Shown here piece after piece: positions 58,392-64,000 of a DNA stretch of 64,000 bases. Each line of letters starts with the position of its first letter. Position 1 is the stretch's first letter. Both the position numbers and the translations under genes were made by a program. The DNA lies in assembly GCF_001021385.1 (NCBI RefSeq), contig NZ_CP011773.1, forward strand, positions 5,642,001 to 5,706,000, written 5' to 3'. The notes beneath the pieces are model-generated. The model saw only the letters and a list, made by a program, of their open reading frames with translations. It was not told the DNA's origin and did not search any database. This DNA is from Mycobacterium sp. EPa45 (GTDB lineage: Bacteria; Actinomycetota; Actinomycetes; Mycobacteriales; Mycobacteriaceae).

Positions 58392-59066
58392 GTGGACGAG
58401 ATCCTGGCGAGGGCCGGAATCTTCCAGGGAGTTGAACCCAGCGCTGTTTCGGCGCTGACGAAACAGCTTCAGCCGGTTGACTTCCCGCGGGGACACACCG
58501 TGTTCGCCGAAGGCGAGCCGGGTGACCGGCTATACATCATCATCTCCGGGAAGGTGAAGATCGGCCGCCGTTCCCCGGACGGCCGGGAGAACCTGCTGAC
58601 GATCATGGGCCCGTCGGACATGTTCGGCGAGTTGTCGATCTTCGACCCGGGACCGCGGACGTCCAGCGCCACCACCATCACTGAGGTGCGCGCCGTTTCG
58701 ATGGATCGCGACGCGCTGCGCGCGTGGATCGCCGACCGTCCGGAAATCGCCGAGCAGTTGCTGCGCGTGCTGGCCCGTCGCCTGCGCCGCACCAACAACA
58801 ACCTCGCCGACCTCATCTTCACCGACGTGCCGGGGCGCGTCGCCAAGCAGCTGCTGCAGCTGGCTCAGCGGTTCGGCACCCAGGAGGGCGGCGCGTTGCG
58901 GGTCACCCACGACCTCACGCAGGAAGAAATCGCCCAGCTGGTCGGCGCCTCGCGCGAGACGGTCAACAAGGCGCTCGCCGACTTCGCCCACCGCGGCTGG
59001 ATCCGCTTGGAGGGCAAGAGCGTGCTGATCAGCGACTCCGAAAGATTGGCGCGGCGGGCGCGCTAG
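58392..59066 (+). CDS. crp: cAMP receptor protein Crp
   Basis: A 224-residue CRP/FNR-family regulator. The cyclic-nucleotide domain contains the phosphate-binding cassette [18 protein letters not shown], and the C-terminal HTH is [21 protein letters not shown]. It matches Rv3676. In M. tuberculosis this protein controls respiratory, starvation and resuscitation genes, including whiB1 and rpfA. The GTG at 58392 is preceded by AAGAGGGGCGAC. The upstream 100 bp has no symmetric CRP site that I can see. Confidence 0.97.
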   Translation: MDEILARAGIFQGVEPSAVSALTKQLQPVDFPRGHTVFAEGEPGDRLYIIISGKVKIGRRSPDGRENLLTIMGPSDMFGELSIFDPGPRTSSATTITEVRAVSMDRDALRAWIADRPEIAEQLLRVLARRLRRTNNNLADLIFTDVPGRVAKQLLQLAQRFGTQEGGALRVTHDLTQEEIAQLVGASRETVNKALADFAHRGWIRLEGKSVLISDSERLARRAR

Positions 59067-59073
59067 GGCCCGC

Positions 59074-59856
59074 TTAGCGGCGCAGGTAGTCCAGCTGGGC
59101 GCGCACCGATTTCTCGGCCGCGTCCCAGAGTTCCTGGTCGACGTCGGTGTAGACATGTTCGACGACCTGGCGCGCCGTGGCGTCGTCGCCGAGCACCCGC
59201 AGGGCCTGCCGTACCTGATCGAGCCGCTCTTCGCGGTGCGACAGATACGCGGTGGTGACGGCTTCGAGGTCCGCGAGGTCGGGGCCGTGCCCGGGCAGCA
59301 CCGCGCGCGGTCCGAGCCCCTGCAGCCGGCGCAGTGACTCGAGGTATTGAGTCAGGCTGCCGTCCTCGTCGTCGATCACGGTGGTGCCGCGACCGAGCAC
59401 GGTATCGGCGGTCAGCACCGCATCGTCGACCAGGAACGACAGCGAATCCGCGGTGTGACCGGGGGTGGCCATCACGGTGATCCGCAGCCCGGCGGCATCG
59501 ATGACCTCACCGTCGCTCAGCGGACCGCCCAGCCCGCGCAGAAATCCGCTGCCCACCGATCGCACCACCGCACCGGTTCGTTCGACGATCTTGTCGATGC
59601 CGCCGGTGTGGTCTTCGTGCTTGTGGCTGATCAGCACCAGGGAGATGGTGCCGAGCTCAGCGAGCTTGCCGATGTGCTCGTCGTCATCGGGACCCGGGTC
59701 GACGAGCACCATCTCGTCGCTGCCGGGCCCCCGCAGCACCCAGGTGTTGGTGCCATCCAGCGTCATGATCCCGGGGTTGTTGCACAGCAAAACGGAGGCC
59801 GTCACCGTGTCGGTCTGCACGACCGGCCGCAGTACGCCATACGCCGGATGAGTCAT
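59074..59856 (-). CDS. Metallo-beta-lactamase-fold hydrolase, Rv3677c type
   Basis: A 260-residue MBL protein with the metal motif SHKHEDHTGG (HxHxDH), a GHTADSLSF loop carrying another His, and a C-terminal helix. It resembles the LACTB2/ribonuclease-like and glyoxalase II-like branch. The N-terminal LLCNNPGIMTLDGTNTW is typical of that group. The ATG overlaps the RidA stop (ATGA). The substrate is not known. Confidence 0.88.
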   Translation of the reverse strand: MTHPAYGVLRPVVQTDTVTASVLLCNNPGIMTLDGTNTWVLRGPGSDEMVLVDPGPDDDEHIGKLAELGTISLVLISHKHEDHTGGIDKIVERTGAVVRSVGSGFLRGLGGPLSDGEVIDAAGLRITVMATPGHTADSLSFLVDDAVLTADTVLGRGTTVIDDEDGSLTQYLESLRRLQGLGPRAVLPGHGPDLADLEAVTTAYLSHREERLDQVRQALRVLGDDATARQVVEHVYTDVDQELWDAAEKSVRAQLDYLRR

Positions 59857-60308
59857 TCCACCTCGACGATGAGCTCGACCTCGACCGGTGCGTTCAGCGG
59901 CAGCTCGGATACGCCGACAGCGGACCGGGCGTGCGCGCCGGCCCCACCGAACACCTCGCCCAGAAACTCAGAGGCCCCGTTGACGACGCCGGGCTGACCG
60001 GTGAAGCCCGGCGCCGACGCAACGAAGCCGACCACCTTGACCACCCGGGTGACGTTGTCGAGGCCCGCCAGCGCGTCGACAGCGGCCAGCGCGTTCAGCG
60101 CGCACAGCTGAGCGGCCTGCTTGGCCTGCTCCGCGGTCACCTCGGCGCCGACCTTGCCGGTGAAGATCAGGCTGCCGTCCTCCGTCGGAAGCTGGCCGGA
60201 GGTGTAGACGAGATTGCCGGTGCGCACCGCCGGCACGTAGGCCGCCAACGGCTTGGCGGGCGTCGGCAGGGTGAGGCCGAGCTCGGCGAGCCGCTGGGAT
60301 GCGGTCAC
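59853..60308 (-). CDS. RidA/YjgF-family protein
   Basis: A 151-residue Rid-family protein, somewhat longer than RidA (about 130) because of an N-terminal extension. It has LVYTSGQLPTEDGSLIFTGK and the QAAQLCALNALAAVDALAGL helix, ending VEVELIVEVE. The Arg that marks active deaminating RidA proteins (at the position before the final strands) is not evident, so enamine deaminase action is doubtful. The GTG start overlaps the DUF4177 stop, and its end overlaps the MBL gene. Confidence 0.87.
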   Translation of the reverse strand: MTASQRLAELGLTLPTPAKPLAAYVPAVRTGNLVYTSGQLPTEDGSLIFTGKVGAEVTAEQAKQAAQLCALNALAAVDALAGLDNVTRVVKVVGFVASAPGFTGQPGVVNGASEFLGEVFGGAGAHARSAVGVSELPLNAPVEVELIVEVE

Positions 60309-60466
60309 TTGGGCCGCTTCAAATAAGCCACGTGCTGTTCACCGGTGGGACCGGGAAGGACCGCGACGAGTTCCCAGCCGTCGGCCCCCCACTGATCGAG
60401 AATCTGCTTGGTCGCGTGGGTCAGCAATGGCACCGTGGCGTACTCCCACGTCGTCGGTTGGCTCAT
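60305..60466 (-). CDS. DUF4177 small protein, Rv3678A type
   Basis: A 53-residue protein translated here from ATG 60466: it starts MSQPTTWEYATVPLL and contains QILDQWGADGWELVAVLPG, the characteristic G-x-x-GWELV core of DUF4177. Its TGA stop overlaps the GTG of the RidA gene. It is the first of three overlapping genes (DUF4177, RidA, MBL). No function is known; the tight coupling suggests a partner of the RidA-like or MBL protein. It is divergent from bagA. Confidence 0.87.
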   Translation of the reverse strand: MSQPTTWEYATVPLLTHATKQILDQWGADGWELVAVLPGPTGEQHVAYLKRPK

Positions 60467-60519
60467 GGCCGAAGCTTATCGCCCGCCACCGTTGCCGCAG
60501 GGGCCTGCCGCGGCTTCGT

Positions 60520-60525
60520 TAGCAT
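60520..60525 (+). promoter_or_regulatory. -10 box for leaderless bagA
   Basis: TAGCAT ends six bases before the ATG at 60532, the exact leaderless spacing. Confidence 0.5.
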
Positions 60526-60531
60526 GCACAG

Positions 60532-61551
60532 ATGGCGACCACACCGAGCGACGGAAGCTCCCTGGCCTGGCCCTCCCGCCTGACCAAGGCGCGGCTGCAC
60601 TTCGTGACCGGCAAGGGCGGCACCGGCAAGACCACGGTCGCGGCGGCGCTGGCACTGACCCTCGCCGCCGGCCGCCGCAGGGTCCTGCTGGTGGAAGTCG
60701 AAGGGCGGCAAGGCATTGCGCAGCTGTTCGACGTTCCGCCGCTGCCTTATGAGGAGTTGAAGATCGCCACGGCCGAGGGCGGCGGCCACGTCAACGCGCT
60801 GGCCGTCGACATCGAGGCGGCGTTCCTGGAATACCTCGACATGTTCTACAACCTCGGCCTCGCAGGCCGGGCGATGCGCCGAATCGGCGCTATCGAGTTC
60901 GCGACGACGATTGCGCCGGGCCTGCGTGACGTCCTGCTCACCGGCAAGATCAAGGAGTCGGTGGTGCGGCTGGACCGCAACAAGCGGCCGGCGTACGACG
61001 CGATCGTTGTCGACTCTCCCCCGACCGGCCGGATCGCCCGGTTCCTCGACGTCACCAAGGCCGTGTCGGATCTGGCCAAGGGCGGTCCGGTGCACTCGCA
61101 GGCCGACGGCGTGGTCAAGCTGCTGCACTCCGAGCAGACCGCGATCCATCTGGTGACCCTGCTCGAGGCGCTGCCGATCCAGGAGACCATCGAGGCCATC
61201 GAGGAACTCAAAGACCTCGGCCTGCCCATCGGCAGCGTGATCGTCAACCGCAACATCCCGCCGATCCTGCCGGCCGATGACCTCACCAAGGCCGCCGAGG
61301 GCGACGTCGACGCCGACGCCGTACGCGCCGGGCTCCAGACGGCTGGGATCACCTTGGGTGACGCCGACTTCGCCGGGCTGCTGACCGAGACGATCGAGCA
61401 CGCAAGCCGGATCAAGGCCCGCGCCGAGAGCGCCGAGCAGCTCGACCGCTTGGAGGTGCCACGGCTGGAACTGCCGACGATCGCCGAAGGCGTGGATCTG
61501 GGAAGTTTGTACGAGTTGGCGGAAACGCTTGCACAGCAAGGAGTCAGATGA
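60532..61551 (+). CDS. bagA: Get3/ArsA-like ATPase BagA (Rv3679 type)
   Basis: A 339-residue ArsA/Get3-type P-loop ATPase with the deviant Walker [19 protein letters not shown], the [15 protein letters not shown] switch and [17 protein letters not shown]. It partners BagB: in M. tuberculosis the Rv3679-Rv3680 pair forms a heterodimer linked to tail-anchored-protein handling and to resistance to oxidative and nitrosative stress. The Cys residues of ArsA/Get3 are absent. The start ATG lies at a leaderless position. Its stop overlaps bagB by ATGA. Confidence 0.93.
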   Translation: MATTPSDGSSLAWPSRLTKARLHFVTGKGGTGKTTVAAALALTLAAGRRRVLLVEVEGRQGIAQLFDVPPLPYEELKIATAEGGGHVNALAVDIEAAFLEYLDMFYNLGLAGRAMRRIGAIEFATTIAPGLRDVLLTGKIKESVVRLDRNKRPAYDAIVVDSPPTGRIARFLDVTKAVSDLAKGGPVHSQADGVVKLLHSEQTAIHLVTLLEALPIQETIEAIEELKDLGLPIGSVIVNRNIPPILPADDLTKAAEGDVDADAVRAGLQTAGITLGDADFAGLLTETIEHASRIKARAESAEQLDRLEVPRLELPTIAEGVDLGSLYELAETLAQQGVR

Positions 61552-62684
61552 GTACCACGCCCCCGGCGCTCGACATGAAGTCGATCCTGGCCGACAGGTC
61601 CAACCGGGTCGTGGTGTGCTGCGGCGCGGGTGGCGTCGGTAAGACCACCACCGCGGCGGCGATGGCGCTGCGAGCCGCCGAGTATGGCCGCACCGTCGTC
61701 GTGTTGACCATCGACCCCGCCAAGCGGCTGGCACAAGCGTTGGGAATCAAGGAACTCGGCAACACGCCGCAGCGGGTGCCGTTGGCTCCCGAGGTGTCCG
61801 GTGAGCTGCACGCGATGATGCTCGACATGCGCCGGACCTTCGACGAGATGGTCGTCGAATACTCGGGAACCGAACGCGCACAATCGATTCTGGACAACCA
61901 GTTCTATCAGACGGTCGCCACGTCCCTGGCCGGCACACAGGAATACATGGCCATGGAGAAGCTCGGCCAGCTGCTCGGGCAGGACCGCTGGGACCTGGTG
62001 GTGGTGGACACCCCGCCGTCGCGCAATGCACTGGACTTCCTCGACGCACCGAAACGGCTCGGCAGCTTCATGGACGGCCGGCTTTGGCGGATGCTGCTGG
62101 CACCCGGGCGTGGCTTCGGCAAGCTGGTGACCGGCGTCGTCGGGCTGGCGATGAAGGCCATGTCGACGATCCTCGGGTCGCAGATGCTGTCCGACGCCTC
62201 GGCGTTCGTCCAGTCATTGGATTCGACGTTCGGCGGCTTCCGCGAGAAGGCCGACCGCACCTATGAGTTGCTCAAGCGCCGCGGCACCCAGTTCGTCGTG
62301 GTGTCGGCCGCCGAGCCGGACGCGCTTCGGGAGGCATCGTTCTTCGTCGATCGGCTCTCGGAGGAGAACATGCCGCTCGCCGGCTTGATTCTGAACCGCA
62401 CCCACCCGACGCTGTCCGCGCTGACCGTGGAGCGCGCCGTCGACGGCGTCGCGGCGCTGGAAGCCGAGGGACTGGACAACAACGGGAATCAGCTCGCGGC
62501 GGCGGTTTTGCAGATCCACGCCGACCGGGCGCAGACCGCCAAGCGGGAAGTTCGTCTGCTGTCGCGGTTCACGGGCGCCAACCCGCACGTTCCGGTGGTG
62601 GGCGTGCCGTCGCTACCGTTCGACGTGTCCGATCTCGACGCCTTGCAGGCGATCGCCGATCAGATCACCGGGGAGACTGGGTAG
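61548..62684 (+). CDS. bagB: Get3/ArsA-like ATPase BagB (Rv3680 type)
   Basis: A 378-residue ArsA/Get3-type ATPase. Walker A is [32 protein letters not shown] (switch I with the DPAxxL motif) and [18 protein letters not shown] (switch II) follow. The central region has a hydrophobic, Met/Gly-rich helix pair ([20 protein letters not shown]) like the client-binding helices of Get3. Coupled to bagA through ATGA. It is convergent with whiB4, with a palindromic terminator between them. Confidence 0.93.
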   Translation: MSTTPPALDMKSILADRSNRVVVCCGAGGVGKTTTAAAMALRAAEYGRTVVVLTIDPAKRLAQALGIKELGNTPQRVPLAPEVSGELHAMMLDMRRTFDEMVVEYSGTERAQSILDNQFYQTVATSLAGTQEYMAMEKLGQLLGQDRWDLVVVDTPPSRNALDFLDAPKRLGSFMDGRLWRMLLAPGRGFGKLVTGVVGLAMKAMSTILGSQMLSDASAFVQSLDSTFGGFREKADRTYELLKRRGTQFVVVSAAEPDALREASFFVDRLSEENMPLAGLILNRTHPTLSALTVERAVDGVAALEAEGLDNNGNQLAAAVLQIHADRAQTAKREVRLLSRFTGANPHVPVVGVPSLPFDVSDLDALQAIADQITGETG

Positions 62685-62690
62685 AGAAAG

Positions 62691-62714
62691 AGTCCCGGCC
62701 GATCGGCCGGGACT
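62691..62714. terminator. Bidirectional palindromic terminator between bagB and whiB4
   Basis: AGTCCCGGCC-GATC-GGCCGGGACT is a perfect palindrome placed 7 bp after the bagB stop and 12 bp after the whiB4 stop on the other strand, so it can end both transcripts. Confidence 0.85.
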
Positions 62715-62725
62715 CAGGGCGAAAG

Positions 62726-63079
62726 TTAGCTGACGCTGCGGTGCTTGCGCTGCGCGGCGAAGAACTCTGACCAGGACACCACTTCGGGGTGCTGCTTGAG
62801 GAGTGCACGGCGCTGACGCTCCGTCATGCCACCCCACACTCCGAATTCCACACGGTTGTCGAGCGCGTCCGCGCCACACTCGGCCATGACTGGACAGTGA
62901 CGGCAGATGACCGCGGCTTTGCGCTGGGCAGCGCCGCGGACAAACAGCTCGTCAGGGTCGGTTGAGCGACACAAAGCTCGCGAAACCCACGCGATCCGGG
63001 CTTCCCCGTCTACACCGTGGATGGATCCATTCAAAAGCGCTGCGCTTTGCTTGCGAACAGCGGTCCGAATACCTGACAC
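62726..63079 (-). CDS. whiB4: Redox-sensing [4Fe-4S] regulator WhiB4
   Basis: A 117-residue Wbl protein. Four cysteines hold the cluster (ALCRST, ICRHC with CxxC, and AEC), and the conserved turn GVWGGMTERQRRAL follows. In M. tuberculosis WhiB4 (Rv3681c) loses its cluster on oxidation, then binds and condenses DNA and represses antioxidant genes. GTG 63079 is chosen because GGGGATCG lies upstream and the length matches the family; the frame continues upstream without a supported start. It is divergent from ponA2 with 293 bp between. Confidence 0.95.
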   Translation of the reverse strand: MSGIRTAVRKQSAALLNGSIHGVDGEARIAWVSRALCRSTDPDELFVRGAAQRKAAVICRHCPVMAECGADALDNRVEFGVWGGMTERQRRALLKQHPEVVSWSEFFAAQRKHRSVS

Positions 63080-63359
63080 CGACGATCCCCTTCGTCCGGC
63101 CGCTGTCTGCGGCTGACAATCTTCTGGTGTAGGCCGCGTATGCGATCTACGCCACATTGCGACTCGGAGTGTTACCTGTATCGCACTGTCTGTTTAAGTT
63201 AGGTGGTCAGGTATCTTTTGCGCAACAGTTAGATCTCAGGTTTTTTGGGACGCCCGTCCAGACCGATCATGAACTGGCTTTTTCTGACTCCGGCGTAAAT
63301 ACCGTTCGATATCCTCGCGGGCCGAGGGATGCTGCGCAAGACCCGTCCCGGTCTCTCGT

Positions 63360-63365
63360 TACTCT
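63360..63365 (+). promoter_or_regulatory. -10 box near the ponA2 start
   Basis: TACTCT ends seven bases before the ATG at 63373, suggesting a leaderless or near-leaderless ponA2 mRNA. The rest of the 293-bp whiB4-ponA2 gap has no reading frame that I would support. Confidence 0.35.
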
Positions 63366-63372
63366 GTTACTC

Positions 63373-64000
63373 ATGTCGGAACGCCCGCCGGCCGGGGCCA
63401 CGATCATCAAGCTGGCCTGGTGCTGCCTTTTGGCCGCCGTGATACTGGCAGCGCTCCTGTTTCCCGTGGTCGGCGGCGTGGGCCTGATTTCGAATCGCGC
63501 CTCCGACGTGGTGGCCAACGGTTCGGCTCAACTGGTCGAAGGCGAAGTGCCGGCGGTGACGACGATGGTCGACGCCAAGGGCAATCCCATCGCATGGCTG
63601 TATTCGCAGCGCCGGTTCGAGGTCCCCGGCGACAAAATTGCCGACACGATGAAGCTGGCAATCGTGTCCATCGAGGACAAGAGATTTGCCGAACATAACG
63701 GTGTCGACTGGAAAGGCACGCTGACCGGTCTGGCCGGTTACGCCTCCGGCGACGTCGACACCCGCGGCGGGTCCACACTCGAGCAGCAATACGTCAAGAA
63801 CTATCAGCTACTGGTGATCGCGCAGACCGATGCCGAGAAGCGAGCGGCCGTCGAAACCACCCCGGCCCGCAAGCTGCGCGAGATCCGGATGGCGCTCACG
63901 CTGGACAAGACGTTCACCAAGCCCGAGATCCTGACTCGCTACCTGAACCTGGTCAGCTTCGGCAACGGCGCCTTCGGCATCCAGGACGCGGCGCAGACCT
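63373..64000 (+). CDS. ponA2: Bifunctional penicillin-binding protein PonA2, N-terminal part (runs off the right edge)
   Basis: A class A PBP that polymerises and cross-links peptidoglycan. The visible 209 residues hold an N-terminal membrane helix (about residues 13-38) and the start of the GT51 glycosyltransferase domain: catalytic Glu in SIEDKRFAEHNGVDWKGTL, GGSTLEQQYVKN, RKLREIRMALTLDK and ILTRYLNLVSFGNGAFG. The transpeptidase and PASTA domains lie beyond the window. In M. tuberculosis ponA2 (Rv3682) is needed for acid, heat and oxidative tolerance, which fits the neighbouring stress genes. Confidence 0.96.
   Translation, partial: MSERPPAGATIIKLAWCCLLAAVILAALLFPVVGGVGLISNRASDVVANGSAQLVEGEVPAVTTMVDAKGNPIAWLYSQRRFEVPGDKIADTMKLAIVSIEDKRFAEHNGVDWKGTLTGLAGYASGDVDTRGGSTLEQQYVKNYQLLVIAQTDAEKRAAVETTPARKLREIRMALTLDKTFTKPEILTRYLNLVSFGNGAFGIQDAAQT

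Overview
The window is chromosomal DNA from a high-GC actinobacterium, almost certainly a non-tuberculous Mycobacterium (Mycolicibacterium type). The evidence is mycobacterial proteins throughout (LpqG, PonA2, WhiB4, MarP, BagA/BagB, a triple-domain sensor of the Rv3651 type), many GTG/TTG starts, and many genes whose -10 box (TANNNT) lies 6-7 nt before the start codon, the leaderless arrangement common in mycobacteria. Gene order follows the M. tuberculosis block Rv3610c (ftsH) to Rv3682 (ponA2). Family and synteny assignments come from recalled knowledge of that genome and were not searched.

Left part (1-14.2 kb): the 5' part of ftsH; ephA with a flavin monooxygenase; a metallo-beta-lactamase-fold hydrolase divergent from lipoprotein gene lpqG; then an insertion holding a 1301-residue secreted M4 protease fused to an Ig-like domain and a YVTN propeller, plus an AraC/VOC pair. 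Next come hpt, tilS, a zinc metalloprotease and a DacB-type PBP4 (the last three overlapping), and ppa.

Accessory stretch (14.2-26.2 kb): a secreted PE-PPE-type hydrolase, OHCU decarboxylase, two alpha/beta hydrolases (one divergent from a TetR regulator), two small proteins, and a TerC-family Mn exporter behind a probable yybP-ykoY manganese riboswitch. Divergent from terC is a Pls/PosA-type membrane NRPS gene that overlaps a short M1 peptidase gene, which in turn overlaps a flippase-like gene, ppgS and a DUF2304 gene: one tightly packed envelope operon, followed by galE1 and a large membrane protein.

Middle (31-47.7 kb): a small secreted protein behind a leader with mutually exclusive hairpins, tRNA-Thr(CGT), holB, a HAMP adenylate cyclase, topA, cspA, a DUF1998 helicase, an Rv3651-type sensor, and the Flp/Tad pilus operon (ssd-tadA-tadB-tadC-flp-tadE-tadE-like, minus strand).

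Non-coding RNA cluster (47.7-49.4 kb): the 6C RNA (minus strand) and an Ms1/MTS2823-type RNA (plus strand, with a clear sigma-A promoter and terminal hairpin) flank an HAD phosphatase gene. The next gene (Rv3662c type) reads as a Fic-fold protein that has lost its catalytic histidine.

Right part (50-64 kb): acs, a secreted serine protease, a holin-like membrane protein with ephE, a coupled thioredoxin-Nudix-marP operon, nth, a small membrane protein, crp, a coupled DUF4177-RidA-MBL operon, the Get3-like pair bagA-bagB, whiB4, and the start of ponA2. The theme is envelope maintenance together with redox, acid and stress signalling.
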